Assembly: GCA_947489425.1 (NCBI GenBank)
Contig: CANLDL010000002.1
Coordinates: forward strand, 558,001-622,000
DNA: 64,000 nt
Reading direction: 5' to 3'
Source of the DNA: an uncultured Pseudomonadales bacterium
Lineage (GTDB): Bacteria > Pseudomonadota > Gammaproteobacteria > Pseudomonadales > Cellvibrionaceae
The notes below the pieces were generated by a model that was given only the letters and a program-made list of their open reading frames with translations, ran no database searches and was not told the origin of the DNA. The position numbers were made by a program, and so were the translations under genes. Below are positions 56,443 to 62,810 of this stretch, piece after piece (the stretch's first letter is position 1; the number at the start of each line of letters is the position of its first letter).

Positions 56443-57039
56443 CTAAACAAACGGCATAACTACAGACAAACCATGCTCTACAGTCACTTCTTTTTCACCA
56501 ACAGGAGCTACATAATGAATAGCTGATTCAGCAGCTGCTTTTCCGGATTTTTTTGCAATTATCCAGGTTGCGAGATACTCTGAGGCCAAACAACCTCCAG
56601 CAGTGGCTATATTCCCACTTGCGCTAAAAGGCGCCTCAATAATATTGACTCCAGCCTCTATTACCCAAGGCTTAGATAACAAATCAGTACATGCAGGAAC
56701 ATCACCCAACAACCCCAGCTTTGCCAATAAATAAGTGCCTGAGCACTGAGCACAGATCATTTGTGTGGCGCTATTTAATTTTAATCTATCCAGAATAGAG
56801 GGGTCGCTCCCTACTTCGCGTGTTTGCATACCACTACCAAAAAGAACAACATCCGCTGTATTCGCAAATTCTAAAGGTTGCTGTGCTTTAATAGTGACGC
56901 CATTCATAGAGGTCACTTCCTCACTTGGGCATGTAATTTGAACGTTATACCCTGAACCTTTCATTCTATTTAGAATACCCAAGGCTATAAAAGAATCTAA
57001 CTCGTTAAAACCTTCGAATGTCAGTATTGCGATGTTCAT
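56443..57039 (-). CDS. DJ-1/PfpI-family protein
   Basis: 198 aa. MNIAILTFEGFNELDSFIAL, VVLFGSGMQT, and ICAQCSGTYLLAKLG with the nucleophile-type Cys in AQCSGT. The close TAGGCLASEYLATWIIAK is typical of the GATase1-like regulator/isonitrile hydratase subgroup. It is divergent from the MocR gene, its probable regulator. Confidence 0.88.
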   Translation of the reverse strand: MNIAILTFEGFNELDSFIALGILNRMKGSGYNVQITCPSEEVTSMNGVTIKAQQPLEFANTADVVLFGSGMQTREVGSDPSILDRLKLNSATQMICAQCSGTYLLAKLGLLGDVPACTDLLSKPWVIEAGVNIIEAPFSASGNIATAGGCLASEYLATWIIAKKSGKAAAESAIHYVAPVGEKEVTVEHGLSVVMPFV

Positions 57040-57140
57040 ATTTAATCCTCAAAGCTAGAACACATTAATAAGATATTTCTACAATACAAAGAATATTTTT
57101 GGCATAAACTTGTAAAGCAGTGAAGCCAGTATATTCAACA

Positions 57141-57168
57141 AAACCATAACAATAAAATAATTGTCATG
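57141..57168. promoter_or_regulatory. Perfect 28-bp inverted repeat, left arm
   Basis: AAACCATAACAATAAAATAA plus TTGTCATG. Its exact reverse complement lies at 57298-57325. It contains the smaller repeat ACAAT/ATTGT. It is a probable operator in the DJ-1/MocR divergent region. Confidence 0.8.
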
Positions 57169-57297
57169 CATACATTCAAGGTATTTGTAACTTAGCGTAC
57201 CACCTCATCCTCAAAATATTCGCGGTGTTTTCGAGCTCTCTTATCAAACTAGGCAAGATGTCATTCCGTTGTAAACAATCATTACATTCCATATACT

Positions 57298-57325
57298 CAT
57301 GACAATTATTTTATTGTTATGGTTT
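57298..57325. promoter_or_regulatory. Perfect 28-bp inverted repeat, right arm
   Basis: CATGACAATTATTTTATTGT plus TATGGTTT. It covers the first of three possible start codons (57319) of the MocR gene, so a protein bound here would block the gene's own expression. Confidence 0.8.
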
Positions 57326-57330
57326 GCATG

Positions 57331-58665
57331 ATGGCTAAAGGGCAATACAAAAAAATTGTCGATATATTCGTACAAAAAATTAGATCGGGTGAATTACCCG
57401 CGGGCATACGCTTACCTACACATCGAAAACTTGCCACTAGCGAAGGCATTGCATTAGTGACAGCGTCGAGAGTTTACGCCGAGCTTGAAAAAATGGGCTT
57501 AGTCAGCGGAGAAACTGGTAGAGGCACATTTGTTAGAGAAACAAACCTGCCCGTTGGGCACGGGATAGACCAAAAATCCGTTGAAGAAGGTATGATAGAC
57601 CTAAACTTCAATTATCCATCTCTTCCCAATCAAACAGAGCTGCTACGAACATCCCTCCGTAAACTGGCCTCATCAGGGGACTTAGAGTCACTTTTACGTT
57701 ACCAACCACATGCTGGTCGCAAGAAGGAAAGAGAAATTATTGCGCACCATTTACTATCTCGTGGCCTATCTACTGAAGCTGATCGAATCTCTATTGTCAG
57801 CGGGGCACAGCATGGCTTAGCTGTATCCGTTATGGCAACTTTACAACCTGGAGATGCCGTTGCTGTTGATGCTTTGACTTACCCAGGTTTTAAGGTTTTG
57901 GCAGAGGCTCAGCACTTAGAGCTTGCCCCTATTCCCGCTAAATGCCAAGGACCCGATTTAGAAGCTTTAGAACAGCTTTGCCAAAAACGACGCATAAAAG
58001 CAATTTATACGATACCAACATTGCACAACCCATTAGGCTGGGTGGCAAGTTTAGCTGAACGTAAAGCATTAATAGCCATTGCTCGAAAATACGACTTAAT
58101 TATTATTGAAGACGGCGCCTATGCCTTTCTTGAAGAGGACGCACCACCGCCTTTATCAGCACTTGCACCCGACATCTCTATTTACGTCTCGGGCTTATCT
58201 AAAAATATCGCAACAGGCTTACGGGTGGGTTTTGTTGTAGCTCCTCCTCAATGGTCACCATCAATCGAGCGCTCTATTCGAGCAACGACATGGAATACTC
58301 CTGCGCTAATGACAGCCATTACCTGCGACTGGATTATGGATGGCACAATCAATTCACTAGAAAGAGAAAAACGCCGCGACGCTAAATTGAGGCAAGCCAA
58401 AGCCAGAGAAATACTAAAAGACCTAGATTATGTTAGTCACCCTGCTTCTTATTTTATTTGGCTACCTCTAGGAGAAGAAACTCGCGCAGACCAAGTATCG
58501 ATGGCATTAATGGACGCAAATATTTCTGTTTCGACAGCAGAACCCTTCGCAACATCTATTAGCCCACCACATGCGTTTCGACTAGCCCTTGGATCATTAG
58601 ACATAGATTCTTTATGTAGTGCACTTGAAAAAGTAAAAACAATTATTAATAAATATTCGTTTTAA
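57331..58665 (+). CDS. MocR-type regulator (GntR HTH fused to aminotransferase fold)
   Basis: About 444 aa from an ATG of the run near 57328-57333 (MAKGQYKKIVDIFVQKIRSG); the frame opens at 57319. GntR wHTH: LPAGIRLPTHRKLATSEGIA, LVTASRVYAELEKMGLVSGE. Fold-type I PLP domain: ISIVSGAQHGLAVSVMA, PTLHNPLGW, and SGLSKNIATGLRVGFVV with the PLP-binding lysine. It likely senses an amine or PLP derivative and controls the divergent DJ-1 gene and itself. Confidence 0.9.
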   Translation: MAKGQYKKIVDIFVQKIRSGELPAGIRLPTHRKLATSEGIALVTASRVYAELEKMGLVSGETGRGTFVRETNLPVGHGIDQKSVEEGMIDLNFNYPSLPNQTELLRTSLRKLASSGDLESLLRYQPHAGRKKEREIIAHHLLSRGLSTEADRISIVSGAQHGLAVSVMATLQPGDAVAVDALTYPGFKVLAEAQHLELAPIPAKCQGPDLEALEQLCQKRRIKAIYTIPTLHNPLGWVASLAERKALIAIARKYDLIIIEDGAYAFLEEDAPPPLSALAPDISIYVSGLSKNIATGLRVGFVVAPPQWSPSIERSIRATTWNTPALMTAITCDWIMDGTINSLEREKRRDAKLRQAKAREILKDLDYVSHPASYFIWLPLGEETRADQVSMALMDANISVSTAEPFATSISPPHAFRLALGSLDIDSLCSALEKVKTIINKYSF

Positions 58666-58772
58666 AAAAGTACATTGTTATTGTACGACCAGTTAAACAA
58701 CAAAATCTGCTTGTATTTTATTCTAACAACATTAGAATGCATCCCAGATTACTTATAAACAGACTATTATTT

Positions 58773-58856
58773 ATGAAACAATTATTTATCGGAACAAGTT
58801 ATTCGTTACGTCTGCGCTCAAATGATGCGCAGGAAATACGCTTTGTATTAAATTAA
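58773..58856 (+). CDS. 27-aa peptide, possible leader
   Basis: MKQLFIGTSYSLRLRSNDAQ...RFVLN stop. It is followed by a hairpin ACTGG.AGG/CCT.CCAGT (58871-58893) and then a terminator (58907-58943), an order like an attenuator. The same order (small frame, hairpin, near-identical terminator) recurs at 59353-59597. Whether it is translated is unknown. Confidence 0.35.
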   Translation: MKQLFIGTSYSLRLRSNDAQEIRFVLN

Positions 58857-58906
58857 CTTACCTGATATATGACTGGTAGGTTAAACCTTCCAGTTTTATC
58901 AACATT

Positions 58907-58943
58907 AAAACCCGGAAGGCGAATACCTTCCGGGTTTTTTTAT
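58907..58943 (+). terminator. Rho-independent terminator
   Basis: AACCCGGAAGG / CCTTCCGGGTT, an 11-bp perfect stem with loop CGAATA and seven T. Its twin is at 59563-59597. Confidence 0.93.
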
Positions 58944-59352
58944 GCCCTCCACGGACGGAGGGTACATCGAAAACGCAGGAGCAATTTTCTAGTGCTTAGA
59001 AATTAACTGTATGTCGTAGATATACCACATACCAAGGCAATAACTAACATTTACAACAACTGAGGTTATATTTTTTTAGATTAATTAATTATTAACGATG
59101 AAGAATTTTTATTGGATAAGTGAGTGATCGATACAAAAATCACTACACACAATACCCCCTACTCTAAATTTTGCAAATTATCGCAGAAGGGTATAACTCA
59201 CCCTACCGAAAAATTCATCTTATAACTTATTGATATATAATGATAAATTCAGAAAAAATTAAAGGCTTGCATGATTTTTTTTAATCGGTATCGTGACGCC
59301 AACTTGATCGAATACATATAAATTTTATTTACATAACTATTTTTTAATAACT

Positions 59353-59517
59353 ATGAAGACTTTTACTTTTAAACAAACAGAGCAACAAGCAGCAGGCGAA
59401 GTACGCAACCTGTTATGGCATGCCCGTAGTTTACATACAGAGAAAGCGAATCTCTGTGATGCAATATTAGTACAAGAGAATATAAACAATTTAATCGATT
59501 TACAGTTTTTTGAGTAG
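59353..59517 (+). CDS. 54-aa hypothetical protein
   Basis: MKTFTFKQTEQQAAGEVRNL, then LWHARSLHTEKANLCDAILV and a close NNLIDLQFFE. It is helical and acidic-amphipathic, without a membrane segment. It is followed by a GGGTGGC/GCCACCC hairpin (59529-59547) and a terminator. No family was recognised. It may be a small phage-like or array-associated gene. Confidence 0.5.
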   Translation: MKTFTFKQTEQQAAGEVRNLLWHARSLHTEKANLCDAILVQENINNLIDLQFFE

Positions 59518-59562
59518 CAACCCTTATTGGGTGGCTACGGCCACCCGGTGAGTAGAAATTTT

Positions 59563-59597
59563 GAAAACCCGGAAGGCCAACCCTTTCGGGTTTTTTT
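59563..59597 (+). terminator. Rho-independent terminator, twin of 58907
   Basis: AAAACCCGGAAGG / CCTTTCGGGTTTTTTT. The stem carries one mismatch against the first copy, with the same TATGCC tail. Confidence 0.9.
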
Positions 59598-59701
59598 ATG
59601 CCCGAAATTTGTGCGATACCCACAGACACGGTATCTGTTTTTTAACAATTTGCGACCAACTTTTTTCGGTATCTAGTCACTTTGATGCCGACCAATTATG
59701 T

Positions 59702-59776
59702 GTCCCTATGGTCAAGGGGTTAAGACGCGAGACTTTCAATCTCGAATCACCAGTTCAAATCTGGTTAGGGACACCA
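59702..59776 (+). tRNA. tRNA-Glu (TTC)
   Basis: Acceptor GTCCCTA/TAGGGAC, anticodon stem CGAGA/TCTCG with loop CTTTCAA, T arm CCAGTTCAAATCTGG, discriminator A and encoded CCA. First tRNA of the array. Confidence 0.93.
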
Positions 59777-59780
59777 AACT

Positions 59781-59855
59781 ACGTCAGTGGCAGAGTGGCG
59801 ATGCGCCGGTCTCCAAAACCGGTCTACGAGGGTTCGACTCCTTCCTGGCGTGCCA
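59781..59855 (+). tRNA. tRNA-Trp (CCA)
   Basis: Acceptor ACGTCAG/CTGGCGT, anticodon stem CCGGT/ACCGG with loop CTCCAAA, discriminator G, which is the Trp identity base, and encoded CCA. It is 4 bp after tRNA-Glu. Confidence 0.94.
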
Positions 59856-59882
59856 ATATAAATTTTAGTTAGGAGGTGATGT

Positions 59883-60029
59883 ATGAAACAAAAACGACAT
59901 TTATATCGCAATCGTCATTTGGCGATTAAAGGCAATCCTTTGTTCGCTCAGAGAATATGCCGCGCCTTAAAAAGCAAGGAAAGTTATACCATAAAAAATA
60001 ACAACCGAGTCATGAAAGAAGCCTATTAA
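59883..60029 (+). CDS. 48-aa basic protein inside the tRNA array
   Basis: It starts at ATG 59883 after a strong AGGAGGTGAT site. MKQKRHLYRNRHLAIKGNPL, FAQRICRALKSKESYTIKNN, ending VMKEAY. It is highly basic, as expected for an RNA-binding peptide. No family was recognised. Its place between tRNAs and its excellent ribosome site make translation likely. Confidence 0.6.
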   Translation: MKQKRHLYRNRHLAIKGNPLFAQRICRALKSKESYTIKNNNRVMKEAY

Positions 60030-60068
60030 AAAGAGATTCATCGAGTCTCTTTCTAGCAGTCCTTTTTC

Positions 60069-60269
60069 GCAGTGATAGCTCCAACTGGAAAGCAGATTTT
60101 TGCTTCTGTAAACCCTGCATTTTCAACTTCTATGGTGGCCAGGGCTTGACAGAAATCAGGAGAATGCTGGTTCGAGAAATTTGTAGGAGCAAACGTTGGC
60201 CGCCCATATGGGTGGTCGCAGAGTGATTATACATAAGGTCGTGTATAAAAATTCCAGGTCACTGTACCA
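60069..60269 (+). tRNA. Interrupted tRNA-like gene, identity unclear
   Basis: The ends match fully: acceptor GCAGTGA (60069-60075) with TCACTGT (60259-60265, one G-U), then A and CCA. TAGCTC...AAGCA forms a D arm. The T arm is split: CTGGTTCGA | insert 60176-60251 | TT-CCAG, and removal gives a TTCGATT loop. A second extra segment of about 50 nt lies between GATTT (60104) and AAATC (60153), apparently in the anticodon loop, so the anticodon cannot be assigned. Confidence 0.6.
60176..60251 (+). ncRNA. tRNA insert 1 (76 nt, T loop)
   Basis: Three stems: TTTG(TAGGAG)CAAA, weakly extended; GGCCGCCC/GGGTGGTC; TTATACA(TAAGGTCG)TGTATAA. The stretch GTCGCAGAGTGATT joins the second and third and matches inserts 2 and 4 loosely. 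It begins right after TTCGA. Confidence 0.7.
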
Positions 60270-60276
60270 AGTTAAT

Positions 60277-60353
60277 TCCGGTGTGAAGCAGAGTGGTAAT
60301 GCGCCTGACTGTTAATCAGGAGTTCGCTGGTTCGACCCCAGCCGCCGGAGCCA
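60277..60353 (+). tRNA. tRNA-Asn (GTT)
   Basis: Acceptor TCCGGTG/CGCCGGA, anticodon stem CCTGA/TCAGG with loop CTGTTAA, T arm GCTGGTTCGACCCCAGC, discriminator G and encoded CCA. Uninterrupted. Confidence 0.95.
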
Positions 60354-60363
60354 ATGTTACTAC

Positions 60364-60522
60364 GCATCAGTTGAGCAAGTGGTGAGCTCCCAGTGCTGTA
60401 AACACAACGCAATTGCTGTGTAGGTTCAAAAACTTTGCAGGAGCAAAAGTTTGACATCTGAATAGATGTTCTCGAAGAGATTGTTTACAAGGACGTAAAC
60501 AACATTCCTACCTGATGCACCA
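60364..60522 (+). tRNA. tRNA-Tyr (GTA) interrupted in the T loop
   Basis: Acceptor GCATCAG/CTGATGC is perfect, D arm GAGC/GCTC is perfect, the anticodon loop is CTGTAAA (GTA), followed by a short self-complementary variable arm (GCAATTGC). The T stem GTAGG/CCTAC is perfect, but the loop is split by 75 nt: TTCAA | insert 60430-60504 | TT. Removal gives TTCAATT. The lower anticodon stem is weak. CCA is encoded. Confidence 0.82.
60430..60504 (+). ncRNA. tRNA insert 2 (75 nt, T loop of Tyr)
   Basis: AAACTTTGC(AGGA)GCAAAAGTTT, GACATCT(GAAT)AGATGTT, linker CTCGAAGAGA, TTGTTTAC(AAGGAC)GTAAACAA, then CA. It is the clearest of the five inserts. Confidence 0.85.
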
Positions 60523-60532
60523 GATTTTTGAT

Positions 60533-60607
60533 GGGCCATTAGCACAGTGGTGAGTGCGTCGGCCTCATAAGCCGAGGACCCCAGTTCAATTCTGGGATGG
60601 CCTACCA
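60533..60607 (+). tRNA. tRNA with CAT anticodon (Met or Ile2)
   Basis: Acceptor GGGCCAT/ATGGCCT (first pair G-U), D arm GCAC/GTGC, anticodon stem CGGC/GCCG with loop CTCATAA, T arm CCCAGTTCAATTCTGGG, discriminator A and encoded CCA. Confidence 0.92.
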
Positions 60608-60615
60608 ATATTTTA

Positions 60616-60704
60616 GGAAGCATGGCCGAGTGGTAAGGCAGCTGATTGCTAATCAGTACAGTGACTAAGTTGCTGCGTGAGTTCGAATCTCACTGCTTCC
60701 GCCA
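60616..60704 (+). tRNA. tRNA-Ser (GCT)
   Basis: Acceptor GGAAGC/GCTTCC, anticodon stem CTGA/TCAG with loop TTGCTAA, long variable arm (60651-60676) as required for Ser, T arm GTGAGTTCGAATCTCAC, discriminator G and encoded CCA. Confidence 0.95.
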
Positions 60705-60711
60705 GTTCAAA

Positions 60712-60788
60712 GCTCCGGTGATGCAATTGGTAGACATAGCCGACTTAAAATCGGTTTGTTGCGAGTTCGAATCTCGCTCGGAGCACCA
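60712..60788 (+). tRNA. tRNA with Leu anticodon (TAA), short variable loop
   Basis: Acceptor GCTCCGG/TCGGAGC, Leu-like D loop AATTGGTAGACA, anticodon loop CTTAAAA (TAA), T arm GCGAGTTCGAATCTCGC, discriminator A and encoded CCA. The variable region is only about 5 nt, whereas bacterial tRNA-Leu has a long variable arm. Confidence 0.9.
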
Positions 60789-60793
60789 ATGCC

Positions 60794-60870
60794 ACCCCAC
60801 TAGCCCAATTGGCAGAGGCGCCTGGCTTAGACCCAGGAGGTTCCCAGTTCGACTCTGGGGTGGGGTACCA
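60794..60870 (+). tRNA. tRNA with Leu anticodon (TAG), short variable loop
   Basis: Acceptor ACCCCAC/GTGGGGT, anticodon stem CCTGG/CCAGG with loop CTTAGAC (TAG), variable AGGTT, T arm CCCAGTTCGACTCTGGG, discriminator A and encoded CCA. All stems are perfect, yet the class I form is wrong for Leu. Confidence 0.9.
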
Positions 60871-60874
60871 AAAT

Positions 60875-60948
60875 AGCAGCGTGGTGTAACGGTAACACAC
60901 CGGACTTTGACTTCGGTATTTCAGGTTCGAACCCTGACGCTGCTGCCA
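60875..60948 (+). tRNA. tRNA-Gln (TTG)
   Basis: Acceptor AGCAGCG/CGCTGCT, anticodon loop CTTTGAC (TTG), T arm CAGGTTCGAACCCTG, discriminator G and encoded CCA. Confidence 0.94.
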
Positions 60949-60953
60949 ATTTT

Positions 60954-61097
60954 CGGAGTATAGCTCAGTCTGGCAGAGCACCGGGTTTAACGAAAATACA
61001 TCCTTGTATTTTCCCCTTCGGGTTCTTCGAGGTTCAAAACATTCCTGATGTTTTATGGGACCAGGGAGTCGCAGATTCAAACCCTACTGCTCCGACA
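60954..61097 (+). tRNA. tRNA-Pro-like (TGG) gene interrupted in the anticodon loop
   Basis: Acceptor CGGAGTA/TGCTCCG with the Pro-specific C1-G72 pair and A73; D arm GCTC/GAGC. The anticodon loop is split: CCGGG-TTT | 60989-61056 | GGGA-CCAGG, giving TTTGGGA after removal. The stems are damaged (one mismatch in the anticodon stem, two in the T stem) and the end reads ACAA instead of ACCA, so it may be a pseudogene. Confidence 0.7.
60989..61056 (+). ncRNA. tRNA insert 3 (68 nt, anticodon loop of Pro)
   Basis: GAAAATACA(TCCT)TGTATTTTC, CCC(CTTC)GGG, linker TTCTTCGAGGTTC, AAAACAT(TCCTG)ATGTTTT. The hairpin order is as in the other inserts, but the loops show TCCT, the complement of AGGA. Confidence 0.75.
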
Positions 61098-61105
61098 AAT
61101 TTTAT

Positions 61106-61179
61106 TGGGGGTTGGCTTAGTGGCTGAGCACCGGACTTTTAATCCGGCTAGATGGGTTCGATCCCCATACCCTCAACCA
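61106..61179 (+). tRNA. tRNA-Lys (TTT)
   Basis: Acceptor TGGGGGT/ACCCTCA (one G-U), D arm GCTT/GAGC, anticodon stem CCGGA/TCCGG with loop CTTTTAA, T arm ATGGGTTCGATCCCCAT, discriminator A and encoded CCA. Confidence 0.93.
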
Positions 61180-61216
61180 TATTAAAATAAAATTACTTAG
61201 TGTAAGGAGGCTAATT

Positions 61217-62413
61217 ATGGCCATTAAAAAAGTATTGGCAACGCATAAAGATCAGCGCTTGCCTGTAAAAATTTGGACAGACGATATTGATTTTAAAACA
61301 CAACAACAACTTAGCCGTGTCGCAAACTTACCGTTTGTGTATAAGCATGTAGCAGCTATGCCAGATGTGCATTTAGGTAGAGGGGCAACAATAGGCTCAG
61401 TGATTGCGACAGATAAAGCAATTATTCCTGCAGCCGTTGGTGTCGATATCGGTTGTGGTATGAATGCTGTTCGCTTATCACTTAAAGCAAAGGATTTGCC
61501 CGACAACTTAAAAGCTATTCGTAACGGTATTGAATCAGTCGTACCGCTAGGTGCAGGCGGCAAACATCGCGACCCCAAAATTGCAGGTGGTCACGAAATC
61601 TCAATGCGTTTAAGTAATATCTTTGAAAAGCACCCCAAATTAAATAAGCGTATTCGATACGATAGCTTTTCCAGGCAACTGGGTACTCTGGGTTCTGGTA
61701 ATCACTTTATCGAATTATGTTTAGATGAAAATCAAGATGTTTGGATCATGTTGCATTCGGGTAGCCGTGGGATCGGTAATAAAATCGGCATGTACTTTAT
61801 CGAGATTGCGAAACGTGAGATGGAAAAATGGATGATTCACCTGCCCGATAAAGATTTGGCTTATCTCGCTGAAGGGTCAGATCATTATGATGACTATATT
61901 GAAGCTGTCTCTTGGGGACAAGATTATGCGGCACTAAATCGCACGCATATGATGAATGCAGTAATGTTAACACTACGTAAACATTTACCAGCATTTACCG
62001 TTACTCAAGAAGCAATTAATTGTCATCACAACTATGTGGAGAAGGAAAGTCACTTTGGTAAAAACGTCTGGGTAACCCGCAAAGGCGCCATACGTGCAAG
62101 AGAAAATGACCTAGGTATTATTCCTGGCTCGATGGGCGATAAAAGTTTTATCGTTCGTGGTAAGGGTGAAGCTGAATCGTTTTGTTCTTGTTCTCATGGT
62201 GCTGGACGTCGCCTAAGCCGAACAGCGGCTGCAAAAACTTATTCTGTCAGCGATCTTGTATCAGCAACAGAAGGGATTGAATGCCGTAAAGACAAAGGAG
62301 TTATAGACGAGATTCCAATGGCTTATAAACCAATTGAAATGGTTATGGACAATCAAACTGATCTTGTTGAGGTTATTCATACACTTCGTCAAATTGTCAA
62401 TGTAAAAGGTTAG
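61217..62413 (+). CDS. rtcB: RNA-splicing ligase RtcB
   Basis: 398 aa. VGVDIGCGMNAVRL carries the metal-binding D and C, GTLGSGNHFIE the catalytic N and H, HSGSRGIGNKIG, INCHHNYVEKE, PGSMGDKSFIV and CSCSHGAGRRLSR with the histidine that is guanylylated. All active-site residues are present. RtcB joins 2',3'-cyclic-phosphate or 3'-phosphate ends to 5'-OH ends with GTP and Mn2+, and repairs or splices tRNA. TAAGGAGG precedes ATG 61217. It lies inside the tRNA array, 38 bp after tRNA-Lys and 46 bp before an interrupted tRNA-Arg. Confidence 0.96.
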   Translation: MAIKKVLATHKDQRLPVKIWTDDIDFKTQQQLSRVANLPFVYKHVAAMPDVHLGRGATIGSVIATDKAIIPAAVGVDIGCGMNAVRLSLKAKDLPDNLKAIRNGIESVVPLGAGGKHRDPKIAGGHEISMRLSNIFEKHPKLNKRIRYDSFSRQLGTLGSGNHFIELCLDENQDVWIMLHSGSRGIGNKIGMYFIEIAKREMEKWMIHLPDKDLAYLAEGSDHYDDYIEAVSWGQDYAALNRTHMMNAVMLTLRKHLPAFTVTQEAINCHHNYVEKESHFGKNVWVTRKGAIRARENDLGIIPGSMGDKSFIVRGKGEAESFCSCSHGAGRRLSRTAAAKTYSVSDLVSATEGIECRKDKGVIDEIPMAYKPIEMVMDNQTDLVEVIHTLRQIVNVKG

Positions 62414-62459
62414 AAGGGATTCTGGCCTTTTCTTTTTCAAATCTTAATTTTTCCATTAT

Positions 62460-62612
62460 GCCTGATTAGCTCAATTGGATTTAGAGCACCCGCCTACGAC
62501 AACTTTGCAGGAGCAAAAGTTGAACACCCCTATGGGTGGTCGTAAAGCGATTGCGTGTAGGACACACGCAACAACCGGGGAGGTGCAGGTTCGAGCACTG
62601 TGTCAGGTGCCA
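62460..62612 (+). tRNA. tRNA-Arg (ACG) interrupted at 37/38
   Basis: Acceptor GCCTGAT/GTCAGGT (G-U at both ends), D arm GCTC/GAGC with a long D loop, anticodon stem CCCG/CGGG. The loop is CTACGA | insert 62500-62573 | A; without the insert it reads CTACGAA, the standard Arg(ACG) loop. The T stem has one mismatch. CCA is encoded. The insert occupies the 37/38 position. Confidence 0.8.
62500..62573 (+). ncRNA. tRNA insert 4 (74 nt, anticodon loop of Arg)
   Basis: CAACTTTGC(AGGA)GCAAAAGTTG with one bulge, CACCC(CTAT)GGGTG, linker GTCGTAAAGCGA, TTGCGTGT(AGGAC)ACACGCAA, then CA. It closely matches insert 2 in hairpin 1 and layout. Confidence 0.85.
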
Positions 62613-62636
62613 ATTTTATCAACACAAGAATATTTA

Positions 62637-62777
62637 GGTGTGGCCGTGGAAAATCAGTAATGCACTTGATTGTGGCTCAAGATCAAACGGGTTCGACAAA
62701 ATGTCTGGAGCATTTTGATCTGCTTTCACCTGAAAGGATAAGTACAGGGCGTACTTAGGATAGCCCCGTCAATCACC
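62637..62777 (+). tRNA. tRNA-His-like (GTG) gene interrupted in the T loop, probably degenerate
   Basis: Anticodon stem CTTGA/TCAAG is perfect with loop TTGTGGC (GTG), T stem ACGGG/CCCGT is perfect with the loop split: TTCGA | 62697-62762 | GC. The D arm is poor and only three acceptor pairs form (GGTG against CACC); no CCA. It may be a pseudogene, or the 5' half may be repaired or provided otherwise. Confidence 0.55.
62697..62762 (+). ncRNA. tRNA insert 5 (66 nt, T loop of His)
   Basis: CAAAATG(TCTGGAG)CATTTTG, CTTTC(ACCT)GAAAG, TAAGTAC(AGGGC)GTACTTA. It has three hairpins in the same order as the other inserts, with GGA or AGGG in the outer loops. Confidence 0.7.
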
Positions 62778-62810
62778 CCTAAGTATTTTTATTAACTCAC
62801 AAGAGGATTT

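Larger units (their letters stand above)
58666..59352. other. Intergenic region before the tRNA array
   Basis: It holds a 27-codon open frame (58773-58856), a hairpin and a terminator, listed separately. The remainder, 58944-59352, is AT-rich with no gene seen. Confidence 0.5.

Noticed and set aside
60426..61080. Minus-strand coding frames over the tRNA array
   Set aside because: They only reflect tRNA sequence read backwards; no ribosome sites and no protein-like composition.
60069..62777. Group I or group II introns in tRNA genes
   Set aside because: Inserts are only 66-76 nt, far below the catalytic core of either class, and show a plain three-hairpin layout.
60069..62777. Hammerhead or other known self-cleaving ribozyme
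   Set aside because: No CUGAUGA/GAAA pair or other known ribozyme signature was seen by eye; a covariance search would be needed to be certain.
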